From the NCBI GenBank assembly GCA_016887485.1, contig CP069394.1, forward strand, positions 310,001 through 374,000: a stretch of DNA of 64,000 nucleotides. The letters run 5' to 3'. A program made the translations under genes and the position numbers. The DNA comes from Chloroflexota bacterium. GTDB taxonomy: Bacteria > Chloroflexota > Anaerolineae > Anaerolineales > Anaerolineaceae. Positions 52,422-62,489 of this stretch are shown in pieces. How positions within the stretch are numbered: the first letter of the stretch is position 1; each line of letters opens with the position of its first letter. Below the pieces are notes generated by a model, which saw only the letters and a list, made by a program, of their open reading frames with translations, was not told the origin of the DNA and did not search any database.

Positions 52422-53213
52422 TTAGCTGTTCTGGTGCACCAAATCGTAAAGGCGGGGGACTTGTTCCTTGATGGTGTTCTTGTCTGTCCGCCAGACAAAT
52501 ACATCTCCCACGCCGCCGTATTCAAATGCAACGATGCGGGGCTTTTTCCACTGCCCTGACCGGATTTCATTCAGCGCCCATTCCAGAATTTCCCAGGCGC
52601 CATCTTCCATTCCGAAGTGATCGGTGAGGACGCCGCCAAAGGGGCGGATTCCGGTAATGTGCATTTCCGTCAGGCGGTCAACGGGCAATTGGCGGATATA
52701 TTCCTTGACATCCATCCCGAGGGTATCCGCTGTGATGCGGGCGTGGGCCAAATCCAGCAGGAACTGGCAGTTGGTATCGGCGATCACCTCGGAGAAAGCC
52801 ACAGGGTCCACGGCAGGGGCGATATAGGGGGTTGCCATGGTGAAAGGGTAGTGTTCCAGAACGACTCGATCCGGGCCGAAATGCGCCACCATACTGTTAA
52901 TTTCCTCATGCCATATGTCGTTAACCCTTTGTAGTTCGGTGGGATCCTCAGGCGTGCAACTACGGGGGGTCACCAGGTGGGTGTTCACATGGGGAGTGTC
53001 CGTTTCGGCAATGAATTTATCAATTCGCTCAAAATCCGCTGTGAGGGTATTGCCCAGGCCAGCATCCAGGCTAAAGTGGATGGTGACCGGCCCGTAGGGT
53101 AGCGCTTCTTCGAGCATCCCTTCCCAATCAGGGCATTTGATAAGGTCCACCTGGATCTCTTTGGTTTTAATCAGATTGACCAATGGATTTGAGAAATTGA
53201 CGGCTAATTTCAT
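52422..53213 (-). CDS. DUF692 (MNIO)-like TIM-barrel protein
   Basis: 263 residues from ATG 53213 (GGAG ahead); the frame from 53273 adds an unrelated start. The metal-site pattern of the multinuclear iron oxidase family is visible in order: YGPVTIHFS, VNTHLV, VVLEHYP, FLLDLAHARITA, LTEMHITGIRP, LTDHFGMEDGAWEILEWAL, and a closing VAFEYGG. Characterised relatives oxidise cysteines in small peptides (methanobactin, bufferins) with a partner protein; no partner or Cys-rich peptide is next to this gene. A plain xylose-isomerase-like barrel remains possible. Confidence 0.6.
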   Translation of the reverse strand: MKLAVNFSNPLVNLIKTKEIQVDLIKCPDWEGMLEEALPYGPVTIHFSLDAGLGNTLTADFERIDKFIAETDTPHVNTHLVTPRSCTPEDPTELQRVNDIWHEEINSMVAHFGPDRVVLEHYPFTMATPYIAPAVDPVAFSEVIADTNCQFLLDLAHARITADTLGMDVKEYIRQLPVDRLTEMHITGIRPFGGVLTDHFGMEDGAWEILEWALNEIRSGQWKKPRIVAFEYGGVGDVFVWRTDKNTIKEQVPRLYDLVHQNS

Positions 53214-53315
53214 AGTGATTTGTCTCCTGTATCGTCCAAACTTCGGCTTTTTGGCCAAAGTACGCCTTATCAAATCTTTGGGATCACAAGCAGCACCAAG
53301 GTGAGCCCCAGTTTA

Positions 53316-53361
53316 TATAAACAAACAGCCTCCCCATGATAGCAGATGATTGGGGAGGCTG
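53316..53361 (-). terminator. Terminator of the heterodimeric ABC exporter operon
   Basis: 11-bp stem CAGCCTCCCCA/TGGGGAGGCTG (53326-53336 with 53351-53361), then TTTGTTTAT on the minus strand. Confidence 0.8.
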
Positions 53362-53382
53362 CAAATTAAAATTTAAGGTGGA

Positions 53383-55206
53383 TCAGCTTGCCTCAACGGG
53401 CTCCGACTCTTTGAAATAATCATATTGGGCTTCAAGCTCGTGGCGGAACTGCTTGGTGTAGAGATTGTAGTACTTGCCTTTGAGCTTGATCAATTCACTA
53501 TGCGTGCCCATCTCCATGATCTGACCATCTTCGATCACGATGATCTTATCAGCCCTTTTAATGGTTGAGAGCCTATGGGCGATCACGAAGCTGGTTCGAT
53601 CTTTCATCAATTGATCCATACCACGCTGGATCAGGGCTTCGGTCAGGGTATCCACTGAACTGGTGGCTTCATCCATGATGAAAAGTTCAGGTTTGGCGAG
53701 GATGGCGCGGGCGATACTGATGAGCTGTTTCTGCCCGACAGAGAGCAGGTTACCACCTTCACCCACATCCTGGTTGTAGCCGTGTTCAAATGACATGATG
53801 AAGTCATGCGCACCGGCCAATTTTGCCGCTTCAAGAATCTCCTCTTCCGTGGCGTTCAGCTTGCCATAGCGGATATTGTCTTGGATGGACCCGCTGAAGA
53901 GGTGAGGCGTCTGCAGCACCATACCAATCCGGGATTGGATATCCAGCAACTTCATTTCCTTGTAGTCGATGTCGTTCAGGTAAATCTTGCCCTTCTTGGG
54001 TTCATAGAACCGACAGAGCAGGTTGACGATGGTGGTCTTGCCGCCACCGGTTGGGCCGACCAGCGCGACCATTTCACCGTGCCGCACATGAAAATCCAGG
54101 CCCTTGATGACGGGATCATTTTCCTCATAGTGGAAGTGGACATCCTCAAAGCGGATGTCGCCCTGAATTGTCTCGGTATCAACGGTCCGGGGGATGTCTT
54201 TGACTTCCGGTTCGGTATCAATCAGGCTAAAAATACGTTCCGCGGAAGCAACGGCATTCTGCATCTGGGCATAAACCCGAGCCATATCCTGAATGGGCCA
54301 CATGATGAAGGTGATATAGGAGACAAACGCCTGAATACCACCAATGGTCATGCTGCCGATCTGCACCTGCATACCGCTTTGCCAAAGGACGATCCCCAGG
54401 CCCATAGCACTGATGACCTGCACGGTGGGCAGGAACAGGGCTGAAAGCCAGGCGGCCTTGAAGCTGGCATTGTACATCCCCTTGGAGAGCTCGCCAAATT
54501 CTTCCAGGTTGGATTCCTCACGGCCAAGGGCTTTGATGACCCTGACACCGGTGATGGATTCATTGAAAGCGCCGGTGATCTTGGAGTTCATCTTGCGGGA
54601 TTCGCGGTAGTGCTTCAGGATGACCTTTCGGAACCGGAAAGCAATCACGACCAGCAAGGGCAGCATCACAACCACGATGGTGGCGAGCTTGGCGTTGATG
54701 ATGAACATGAATACGGCTGCCGTGGTGATATTGATGATGGCCCAGGTCATATCTAGAATGCCCCAGGTAAGCAGGTCAGCGAGCCTTTCAGTATCCGAAC
54801 CGAGGCGGGACATGATCCAGCCTACTGGAGTCTGGCTGAAATAGGACAGGGAGAGTTCCTGCAGGTGATTGAACATGCTCTTGCGCAGGTCATAGCGGAC
54901 GCGTTCAGCTAGGATCCCAACCAGGTAGATGAAACCAAAAGCGCAGGCAGCCTGAAAAATGACCATAACGGCATAAATCAGAATGGTGCGGACGACAGCC
55001 TGTCTATCACCGGCTATGATACCGTTGTCAATCAGGCTTTTACTTAGATATGTTGTGAAGGCGTCAATGACAGAGACGACTGCAATGCAGAGCAGGAAAC
55101 CCAGAACCCACTTCCAGTGCGGTTTGAGAACCTGGACCAGGCGTTTGAAAACCTGGCCGGTCAGTTTGCCATATTCCTTTTCTTCGAGTTCGTTATAGGT
55201 TGACAC
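53383..55206 (-). CDS. ABC exporter half, second subunit of a heterodimer
   Basis: 607 residues from GTG 55206 (AAAGGA nine bases ahead; TTG 55212 is also possible). Permease helices about 30-320, then an ATPase with GPTGGGKTTIV, signature reading SVGQKQL instead of LSGGQ, Walker B FIMDEATSSVD and IAHRLSTI. The altered signature marks one degenerate ATP site, as is usual in heterodimeric multidrug exporters (BmrCD/LmrCD type). It overlaps its partner gene by 14 bp. Confidence 0.88.
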   Translation of the reverse strand: MSTYNELEEKEYGKLTGQVFKRLVQVLKPHWKWVLGFLLCIAVVSVIDAFTTYLSKSLIDNGIIAGDRQAVVRTILIYAVMVIFQAACAFGFIYLVGILAERVRYDLRKSMFNHLQELSLSYFSQTPVGWIMSRLGSDTERLADLLTWGILDMTWAIINITTAAVFMFIINAKLATIVVVMLPLLVVIAFRFRKVILKHYRESRKMNSKITGAFNESITGVRVIKALGREESNLEEFGELSKGMYNASFKAAWLSALFLPTVQVISAMGLGIVLWQSGMQVQIGSMTIGGIQAFVSYITFIMWPIQDMARVYAQMQNAVASAERIFSLIDTEPEVKDIPRTVDTETIQGDIRFEDVHFHYEENDPVIKGLDFHVRHGEMVALVGPTGGGKTTIVNLLCRFYEPKKGKIYLNDIDYKEMKLLDIQSRIGMVLQTPHLFSGSIQDNIRYGKLNATEEEILEAAKLAGAHDFIMSFEHGYNQDVGEGGNLLSVGQKQLISIARAILAKPELFIMDEATSSVDTLTEALIQRGMDQLMKDRTSFVIAHRLSTIKRADKIIVIEDGQIMEMGTHSELIKLKGKYYNLYTKQFRHELEAQYDYFKESEPVEAS

Positions 55207-57007
55207 TGGCAATATCCTTTTCTAATTCAACTTCTATCCGGGTTTGGATATCATAAATATCCCGGTAGATTCCAATTTCTTCCATAAGTTGGTCATGGGT
55301 GCCGTGTTGGACGATCTCACCTTTATCAAAGACCAGGATCAGGTCGGCATCCATCACGGACTGGATCCGATGGGCAATGATGAAGGTTGTGCGATCTTCC
55401 ATCAGGTGCTCCAGGGCGGAGCGGATGTGAGCTTCGGTTTCCGTATCCACACTGGAGGTGGAGTCATCCAGGATCAGGATGCGGGGATTCTTGAGAAGCG
55501 CCCGGGCGATCGCCACGCGCTGCTTCTGCCCACCGGAAAGCGTTACACCACGCTCGCCAACAAGAGTTTCATAGCCGTTCGGAAATTCTTCAATGACATC
55601 ATGGATGGCAGCAAATTTCGCCGCCTGAATGACCTCTTCATCCGAGACCTTACGATGAACGCCATAGGTGATGTTCTCCTTGATCGAGCGGGAGAAGAGG
55701 AAGGGTTCCTGTTCAACGATCCCGATCTGTGAGCGGAGAAACTTGCGCGGATAATCGGTCAGGTTCACGCCATCCAGGGTGATCACACCGCTGGTGGGGT
55801 CATAGAAGCGGGGCAGCAGGTTGACCAGGGAAGTCTTGCCTGAGCCGGTGGACCCCAGGAGGGCAATCACGTTCCCAGACTGACAGGTGAAACTGATGTC
55901 CTTGAGCACCGGGTTATCGGTTTCATATTCAAAACTGACATGATCAAAGACGATCTCACCCTTCACGTCAGCTTCGGGTTCATAACTTCCCTCCGTGAGT
56001 GATTCACGGGTTTGTTCCAAAATGTGCGCGACACGCTTATAGGACACAAGGCCTGTTGAGGTCTGCACGATCAGACGGCCTAAACCACGCATTGGCCAGA
56101 TGATCCAGATGACCAGAGAGGCGAAGGCGATATAGGTGCCGACGGTGATCTCACCATTCACGGCCATGATCGCGCCCACGAAGAATGACGTCAGCATCTG
56201 TGCACCGCAGATCAGGTCCGATACCGGCCAGAAGAGGGAATGGATCGAGAGCAATTTCTTGCCCAGACGGAACTTCTCCCAATTCTCGCGGTCGAACTTG
56301 TAGCTCTCATAACCCTGCCGGGCGAAGGCTTTCACAACCCGGATGCCAGTCAGATTTTCCTGTAGCCGGCTGCTGAGGGTGGCTTCCTGCTCCTGATATT
56401 TCTCGTAAGCCTTGGAGACCTTGCTGAAGAAGAAGATCGATGTCCCAATGATGACCGGGATGGCGACCACAGAGATCAGCGCTAATTTCTGGTTGAGTTC
56501 CATCAGGGCAACGAAGTTCACCACGAACATCAACAGGATGCGCCCAATCCCAATCGCCTGTTCGCTATAGAAGCGATTGATGGCATCCACGTCAGAGGTA
56601 GATCGGGATATCAGGTCACCAGTTTTGGATTCAGCATGGTAAGCATAGGGCAGCCGTTGCAGATGGTCAAAGAGGTAATTCCTGAGCCTGCGGGTGATGC
56701 TTTCGGCGGTTTTTGAAGCCATCCAGCCTGAAAGGAAGGAGAATACCCCTTGCAACAAAGCCAATCCAAAGAAACTCAGGATAATGATCAGAAGTTCCCG
56801 GCCATAATTCCCGGCAACGACGACATTATCAATAAATTTCTGCAGCACCAGGTAGACGTTCGTGCGGGCGATGGTTGCGACTGCCAAAGTGGCCGTTGCA
56901 CCTAAATAGAGCCAGCGATAGCCCTTCATCATCCGCCAAAGTCCCAACATGCGGTTTTTTGAGATGGTCTTGCTCAAATCAAGATTATAGTAATTATTTT
57001 TCGACAC
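55193..57007 (-). CDS. ABC exporter half, first subunit of a heterodimer
   Basis: 604 residues from GTG 57007 (GGAG ahead; an ATG seven codons upstream overlaps the ribosome site). Permease helices, then Walker A GSTGSGKTSLV, signature LSGGQKQR, Walker B ILILDDSTSSVD and IAHRIQSV. The usual catalytic Glu after Walker B is Asp here (LDDS), the normal sign of the non-hydrolysing site that pairs with the other subunit's altered signature. Export of drugs, peptides or lipids is likely. Confidence 0.88.
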   Translation of the reverse strand: MSKNNYYNLDLSKTISKNRMLGLWRMMKGYRWLYLGATATLAVATIARTNVYLVLQKFIDNVVVAGNYGRELLIIILSFFGLALLQGVFSFLSGWMASKTAESITRRLRNYLFDHLQRLPYAYHAESKTGDLISRSTSDVDAINRFYSEQAIGIGRILLMFVVNFVALMELNQKLALISVVAIPVIIGTSIFFFSKVSKAYEKYQEQEATLSSRLQENLTGIRVVKAFARQGYESYKFDRENWEKFRLGKKLLSIHSLFWPVSDLICGAQMLTSFFVGAIMAVNGEITVGTYIAFASLVIWIIWPMRGLGRLIVQTSTGLVSYKRVAHILEQTRESLTEGSYEPEADVKGEIVFDHVSFEYETDNPVLKDISFTCQSGNVIALLGSTGSGKTSLVNLLPRFYDPTSGVITLDGVNLTDYPRKFLRSQIGIVEQEPFLFSRSIKENITYGVHRKVSDEEVIQAAKFAAIHDVIEEFPNGYETLVGERGVTLSGGQKQRVAIARALLKNPRILILDDSTSSVDTETEAHIRSALEHLMEDRTTFIIAHRIQSVMDADLILVFDKGEIVQHGTHDQLMEEIGIYRDIYDIQTRIEVELEKDIASVNL

Positions 57008-57173
57008 GATAATACATCTCCAATACAAATCAAGTCAAAAAAACCAGGTTAATGGTTAATCCAGGTCCCTTGGACCTAACAATATATAGGTATGCTCGAT
57101 GACGACGCATCGTGCAGTCCGTTACAACACGCATGTGAGGTTTGCAAATGGATAAATTGTTCCCGAGTTTCCT

Positions 57174-57202
57174 AGTGTACCAAGAACTGAACTTGGTGTC
57201 AA
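57174..57202 (-). promoter_or_regulatory. Regulated promoter of the heterodimeric exporter, with long leader
   Basis: TTGACA (57197-57202), 17 bp, TACACT (57174-57179). The spacer is a dyad CCAAG-TTCAGTT-CTTGG, a likely repressor site. The leader to the GTG start is about 160 nt and holds the hairpin AGGTCC-CTT-GGACCT (57063-57077). Confidence 0.65.
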
Positions 57203-57260
57203 TCGGACTGACCCATCTTGGGAGGGGATTTTCCCCTGGTCAACTGCCTAGAATCCATTT

Positions 57261-58007
57261 TTATGAGTGATCATTGATGAACTGGTCGATATCCTGAAAA
57301 GCCTGATCCAACTCGCCATCCAGAAGGATGCAGTGGGGGGAATCCGCCATGTGGATGAGACCTTTCTCTTTCGAGCCTAATCCCTCAAGGACAATCTCAG
57401 CAGCGTCATCAGTCAGGGTGTTGTCATATTCGCCTGTGAAGAGCAAGGTGGGTGGCGTCACATCGGCCAGGTGTGTACGGGCCTGTTTTTGAAGTTTGAG
57501 CATTTGAACGGAAGCCCGCACAGGATAGACGTTGTAACCCTTCCAAGGGAGGCCGTCGTCCTCGCTGTTTTTGGTAAGGTATTTCATGAATGGCGCTACG
57601 AAACGGGACAGCCACAGCTTATGGACTTTAATCGCCGGGGCGAATAACAGCAGCCCTTTGATTTCGGGGTGCTGAACGGCTAACTCAAGCGCCAATAGGG
57701 TGCCCATTGATTCAGCAACCACGAACACCTGACTGCATTCACGGGTGAGCATTTCGTAGAAATTCTTGACCTTTTCCAGCCACATCTGCCAGGTCGCATG
57801 ATTGAGATCATCGGGATCTGTGCCGTGACCGGGCAGAAGCGGCGCGGCGACGGTATAGCCTGCCTGATGCAGTTTGTCACCGATCAGTCGAACTTCCGTT
57901 GTGGTAGCTGTAAATCCGTGGAGAAGGAGGATGCCGGTGTCATTGCCCTGGAAATGGAAATCTTCTCCATCCAGATGGTCGTTGCGCATATAGCCGTTAT
58001 CAAGCAT
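57261..58007 (-). CDS. Alpha/beta hydrolase, carboxylesterase type
   Basis: 248 residues. LLLHGFTATTTEV forms the oxyanion region, the nucleophile is Ser100 in VVAESMGT (Ala in place of the first Gly), with Asp195 and His225 (SPHC) completing the triad. Close in layout to Est30-type esterases. ATG 58007 overlaps the racemase stop by 8 bp and has GGAG ahead, so the two are co-translated. Confidence 0.87.
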   Translation of the reverse strand: MLDNGYMRNDHLDGEDFHFQGNDTGILLLHGFTATTTEVRLIGDKLHQAGYTVAAPLLPGHGTDPDDLNHATWQMWLEKVKNFYEMLTRECSQVFVVAESMGTLLALELAVQHPEIKGLLLFAPAIKVHKLWLSRFVAPFMKYLTKNSEDDGLPWKGYNVYPVRASVQMLKLQKQARTHLADVTPPTLLFTGEYDNTLTDDAAEIVLEGLGSKEKGLIHMADSPHCILLDGELDQAFQDIDQFINDHS

Positions 58008-59268
58008 GTTGGATCTCCGTCATGGTGCGGGTGGCCGCGGGAAGGATGGCAACCCTTGTATCGGTGGGTAATTGGGTGGTGAGCCACTCCAACAGGGCGT
58101 CCAATTTGTCGGGTTGGCTGGGTGTGAGCTTCCATTCCCGAACGGACTCAGGGGGAATTTCTGAAATCAGGATCACAGTGACTCGTTGGGCATCTCTGGC
58201 GATCTGGTAGGCTTTGTGCGGGCCCACCTTGAAGAGGCCATCCTTGAACTGGTCGATCACGTCCTGATGGGAGGCCATCTGGGTGATATAAGTTTCGTAG
58301 GACGGGCTGCCGGACCCCTCTTCACAGCCAGCCAGCAGGATCACGGTGCCGTTATCCCGGGTGATCCGGGCTGCATGGGTCAGGCCTTTTTGGGCCTGAT
58401 AGAGGTTGATGTCTTTGGGGTAACCGCCGGGGGAGGCAAAGACAAGGTCGTAGGGCTCCTGGACAGGCAGGGTGAACATCTTGCGAACGGTGGGGATAGC
58501 GGCCTGCATCACGGCCCTTGGTTCACCAAAGAACGCCTTCAGGACTTGCTTATCCTCGTTCAGGATGGTTCCCAGGGCAAAATGAATGCCGATTTTCCGG
58601 CCGATTTCCTCAATGTCCTGCCGCATGGGGTTGACGCTGTAGAGTCCTGATCGGGTCAGGTCTTGGGTCAGCATGGCATGGTTGACATTGATTGTCTCCC
58701 GACTGGCTAAACCAATCGCAGCGGTCTTGACTCCGCCGGAATAGCCCATGAAGTGATGGGGCTCGATATTCCCCACGGTAAACTTGAGGTCACAATCGAC
58801 ATAATCCTGATTGATTGAGATGGGCGTACCGTAATGAGTCGTACCCAGCTGGGCCATTGGAGAAAGGTCACAATCATGGGCGAAAATGGTATATTTTGCG
58901 ATGGTCTCCTCGTCCAGGATCAGCGGCAATTCTTCCACCGGCATTGGCTTATGCGTGCCGGAGCCCAGGAAGAGAGCGATCTGTTCAGGGACGAAACCTA
59001 ACGAATCTAGATAGGTAAGCAGATAGGTGACGGGATGCGGATGGGAGACCGGGCGGGTTTTGTCATTGATGGCAATCCCGACCTTCAGGTTTGGATTTGA
59101 TTGAAGGGGTTGGACGATGCCGACTGGAGTGGATAAGGCTTTGGTAAACACCGTGTCGGCGTCCGGGAGTGTATCCAGCGGCTCAGGGAGAAGGAAATCC
59201 ACCTGATAAGAATCCGGCAAGTGGACGGTTAATTGCGAATGGTTGTAAGGAAGGGTAAATTCTTTCAA
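58000..59268 (-). CDS. LarA-like nickel-pincer racemase/epimerase
   Basis: 422 residues. GSGTHKPM (His106), EPHHFMGYSGGVK (His171, Lys181, the pincer attachment) and VNHAM (His197) match the LarA active site. The family interconverts 2-hydroxyacids such as lactate or related sugars acids using a nickel-pincer nucleotide made by LarBCE, none of which is in the window. The start is TTG 59268, with GGGAG seven bases ahead. Substrate unproven; many LarA homologues act on other hydroxyacids. Confidence 0.87.
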   Translation of the reverse strand: MKEFTLPYNHSQLTVHLPDSYQVDFLLPEPLDTLPDADTVFTKALSTPVGIVQPLQSNPNLKVGIAINDKTRPVSHPHPVTYLLTYLDSLGFVPEQIALFLGSGTHKPMPVEELPLILDEETIAKYTIFAHDCDLSPMAQLGTTHYGTPISINQDYVDCDLKFTVGNIEPHHFMGYSGGVKTAAIGLASRETINVNHAMLTQDLTRSGLYSVNPMRQDIEEIGRKIGIHFALGTILNEDKQVLKAFFGEPRAVMQAAIPTVRKMFTLPVQEPYDLVFASPGGYPKDINLYQAQKGLTHAARITRDNGTVILLAGCEEGSGSPSYETYITQMASHQDVIDQFKDGLFKVGPHKAYQIARDAQRVTVILISEIPPESVREWKLTPSQPDKLDALLEWLTTQLPTDTRVAILPAATRTMTEIQHA

Positions 59269-59327
59269 GGTCAGCTCCCGTTGTAGTGGGATGAAAAAGT
59301 CTTATCAACCCAATAATTATAACCTCA

Positions 59328-60824
59328 TCAGGGTTGGGTGTTACGGAAGTAGCGTTCGAGCAGGCTGCTAACGTCCTCTGAGGAATAGGCGGCAACCAGG
59401 CTAAAGAAATCGACTGAAGAGCGAAATGTGTCCATGGCATCCGGTGTGGCATAGTCCCGCAGAATGGCAAAAAAGGCGTCATCACCAATCCGCTGGCGCA
59501 GGTCATTCAGAAACTGAACCCCGCGCAGATAGACTGCGTTGACATAGGGGCGAAATCCCGCGTGTCCATAGATGGTGCTATCAACCCATCCCATGGGTTG
59601 GTAAGCATAGACCCGGTAATTCCACCACCAATCCACCAGTTCCGGATAGGTTTTTTCGAGGTAAAGCAATTCGCTGTAGGTGGCCAAGGCCTCATCCAGC
59701 CAGGGCTCATTGGCCTGATCGTTAGCGATCTGGGCATAGAACCATTGGTGGGCAGTTTCGTGCACGATCAGCAGTTCGAAGTAATTCTGCGGGGTCTCAT
59801 CTGCAGAGGCGAAATAATCCTGACTGAGAAGAAACGCGCCGTCATATTCCATACCATCTTCGAGATCCGCTTCTATGATCGCCATATATTCTCGGGGATT
59901 ATCGCCATACAGGTTTTCATAAAAAGCCCAGGCATCGGCTGCCAGGTCAGCGGCCCGCTGGCCCAGTTCCGCATGTTCGGGGAAAACATAGGCCTTGATG
60001 GTGACATCCTCTGTATCCCGGGTATATTCAAGATACTCTGGGCTGAAGGCAAAGGTCACGTTGCGGACATTCTCGGCTTTATGGACGGAGAACGAGGAGT
60101 CATCTTCGATTGTGGGTTGTATACTCGCTGCGATATCCGTAGATCCAAAAACGCTCAGATTCACCCAGTAATCTGCCAGAGGATATACCAAATATTCGCC
60201 AATATTACTCGGTTCATTGATCAACCAGCCACTTGTTTGAAGGTAAGGTGGGATGAAAGGGTACCAATCTGTCAGAATGAGTTGCCGATCAGTCTTTCCT
60301 AGTAAGCTCCGCCCTTCGGGGATCCACAAGTTATACGTTAACAGCAATTCGACGGATTCACTTGGTTCAAGAGGTTCGGGAAATGTGACCCATAGGGCAG
60401 CACCGTCAAAATGGGTTTGTGGGGTTTCAACGGTTTGACTAGTGAATAAGAATATCAAGTCGAAAACGCCGTCCACCTGTTTTGGGGGAATGACCAGAGG
60501 AATTTCCTTGAGAATGTTCCCAGTTGTATTCGTGTAGTCAATTGCCTGACCAACGGCCAATTGATCTTCTTCAAAACTCAGAGCAGCATTAAAGTGATAT
60601 TGCGTGATTTTGTTATTGGATAGGGAATTGAGTGGTGTTGACGATGGGGAAGTCGTAGACAATCCGGTTGGTACACTTGTTTCCTGCGGTGTATCCGTGG
60701 CAGTTATGGCGGGTTCAGTGGTGGCCGTGTCGGTTGCAGGGCTTGTTGTTGCGGCCTGGCAAGCGAAAAGTAAACTGGTCGTCAAAAGGATAACCATAAT
60801 GGAGAAAATCAGGTACTTTCGCAT
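59328..60824 (-). CDS. M1-type zinc metallopeptidase lipoprotein
   Basis: 498 residues from ATG 60824 (TTG two codons earlier also open). Lipoprotein signal with Cys22 in LLFACQ, a Thr/Pro-rich tether, a beta domain, then the gluzincin domain with HETAH (His355, Glu356, His359) and Glu378 in WLDEALATY. The tyrosine that stabilises the transition state may be in the GHAGFRPYVN region. Anchored outside the membrane, it would trim peptides released by secreted peptidases. Confidence 0.85.
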   Translation of the reverse strand: MRKYLIFSIMVILLTTSLLFACQAATTSPATDTATTEPAITATDTPQETSVPTGLSTTSPSSTPLNSLSNNKITQYHFNAALSFEEDQLAVGQAIDYTNTTGNILKEIPLVIPPKQVDGVFDLIFLFTSQTVETPQTHFDGAALWVTFPEPLEPSESVELLLTYNLWIPEGRSLLGKTDRQLILTDWYPFIPPYLQTSGWLINEPSNIGEYLVYPLADYWVNLSVFGSTDIAASIQPTIEDDSSFSVHKAENVRNVTFAFSPEYLEYTRDTEDVTIKAYVFPEHAELGQRAADLAADAWAFYENLYGDNPREYMAIIEADLEDGMEYDGAFLLSQDYFASADETPQNYFELLIVHETAHQWFYAQIANDQANEPWLDEALATYSELLYLEKTYPELVDWWWNYRVYAYQPMGWVDSTIYGHAGFRPYVNAVYLRGVQFLNDLRQRIGDDAFFAILRDYATPDAMDTFRSSVDFFSLVAAYSSEDVSSLLERYFRNTQP

Positions 60825-60848
60825 TGTCAAATGACCGGGTTCTGCAGA

Positions 60849-62417
60849 CTATTTCAGCCCTGGCTGCCGGCGTTGAAGGATTTGACCGATTTCATGATAG
60901 AGCGGCTTGAGCTGTTTATACATCTGCTTATAAACCCGCTCATAAAGTTCGGAATACATCAGATGGCATTCAGGGTTCGGTTCAAAGGTTTCGCCAAGAT
61001 GAGTCATCTCATCTACAGCGGTCTCGAAATCCGGGAGGAGCTTTAAACCAACGGCGACATCCATGGCTGCGCCCAGCCCGGAGGCCTCATAGACATGCGG
61101 GCGAGAGACGGGCAGCCCAAAGATGTCGGCCGTGATCTGCATCGCACCGGGGCTTTGACTGCCGCCGCCGGCCACCCGCAGGGAGGTGATGGGGATGTGT
61201 GAGCGTTTCTCAGTGCGTTCGGCCCCTTCCCGCAGGGCATAAGCCAAGCCTTCAATGATGGCGCGATAGAAATGGGCCCGGCTGTGAACATCACCAAAGC
61301 CGATCACGGCACCCTTGGCCTCTGGTCCGGGAATCTTCAGGCCTGGAGACCAATAGGGCTGCAGGATCAAGCCATCCGCACCTGCCGGTACGGTTTGGAG
61401 TAATTCATCGAATAACTCCTCAGCCTCAATGCCCAGTTCTTCGGCTTTGCGTTTTTCTACCTGGCCGAACTCATCCTTGAACCAGCTGACCATCCAGAAA
61501 CCCCGATATATTTGCACTTCCATGGAATACGCGCCTGGGACAGCCGAGGGATAGGGGGGGATCAATGGGATAACTTCAATGTACTTGCGATGGGTAGTGT
61601 TGATGGTGGCGGTGGTGCCATAACTCAGGCAGCCGATATGCGGGTCCAAACAACCCGCGCCGATCACTTCAGTGGCCTTGTCAGCGGCAGTGGCGATCAG
61701 AGGCAGCCCTTCGGGGATGCCGGTGGCTTCTGAGGCTTCTTTGCTGATCGTGCCCAGGAGACCGGTCGGTGGGACCAGGTCCGGCAGCATCTCGCGATCG
61801 ACCAATACGGCGTCCCATTTCCAATCTGAGCGACCAGCCCAATCTTGTTTCTTGTAGTTGAAGGGCATGTAGCCCACCTGGCAGCCGACGGAATCGATAA
61901 CCTGCCCGATTAGCTTATAGGTCAGGTAGCCCGAGAGAAAGACAAATTTCTTGGTTTGCTTCCAGATTTCCGGCTGGCGGGTTTTGATCCAGTTGGCTTC
62001 CGCTTCGGCCTGGAGATAATGTACGGTGGGTTGCATCCCGGATATATTGAACAGCAGCCCCCAAAGGCCCCCAACCGGCGGCATATCTTCCACGCGGCGC
62101 TGGTCCAGCCAGACAATGGCCGGGCGCAGCGGTTTGTTCTCAACATCCAAGTTGATTACAGTGGAGCGTTGAGTGGTCAAGCCCACCCCGGCAATGGCAT
62201 CTTTATGGACCCCTTCCATCTGCCACAGTCCCTGGCAGGCATCACAAACGGCTTTCCAGAAGACATCCGGGTCTTGTTCCGCCCAACCGGGTTTGATGGA
62301 GTAGTAGGGTTCAATCGGGACGCGCTTTTTGGCGATCAGATTTCCCTTTAGATCAAAAATTAGTGCCCGAACGCTCTGGGTGCCGTTATCAATAGCAAGG
62401 ATCTGTTCACCTGCCAT
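60849..62417 (-). CDS. FGGY-family carbohydrate kinase
   Basis: 522 residues. [16 protein letters not shown] (phosphate 1), [19 protein letters not shown] and the C-terminal [19 protein letters not shown] (adenosine motif) are in order. The next gene upstream encodes glycerol-3-phosphate dehydrogenase, so a glycerol kinase role is attractive, but the sequence is closer in feel to xylulokinase-like members. GGGAGG precedes ATG 62417. Confidence 0.88.
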   Translation of the reverse strand: MAGEQILAIDNGTQSVRALIFDLKGNLIAKKRVPIEPYYSIKPGWAEQDPDVFWKAVCDACQGLWQMEGVHKDAIAGVGLTTQRSTVINLDVENKPLRPAIVWLDQRRVEDMPPVGGLWGLLFNISGMQPTVHYLQAEAEANWIKTRQPEIWKQTKKFVFLSGYLTYKLIGQVIDSVGCQVGYMPFNYKKQDWAGRSDWKWDAVLVDREMLPDLVPPTGLLGTISKEASEATGIPEGLPLIATAADKATEVIGAGCLDPHIGCLSYGTTATINTTHRKYIEVIPLIPPYPSAVPGAYSMEVQIYRGFWMVSWFKDEFGQVEKRKAEELGIEAEELFDELLQTVPAGADGLILQPYWSPGLKIPGPEAKGAVIGFGDVHSRAHFYRAIIEGLAYALREGAERTEKRSHIPITSLRVAGGGSQSPGAMQITADIFGLPVSRPHVYEASGLGAAMDVAVGLKLLPDFETAVDEMTHLGETFEPNPECHLMYSELYERVYKQMYKQLKPLYHEIGQILQRRQPGLK

Positions 62418-62489
62418 TAGTCCCTCCCGAATGAATTGATTGAGTGATTGCTTTCCCTTTATATCACGGATTATGAAAGCTGAGGATGA

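Noticed and set aside
53806-54444. 212-codon plus-strand ORF opposite an ABC exporter
   Set aside because: Shadow ORF over the ATPase and permease; no ribosome site.
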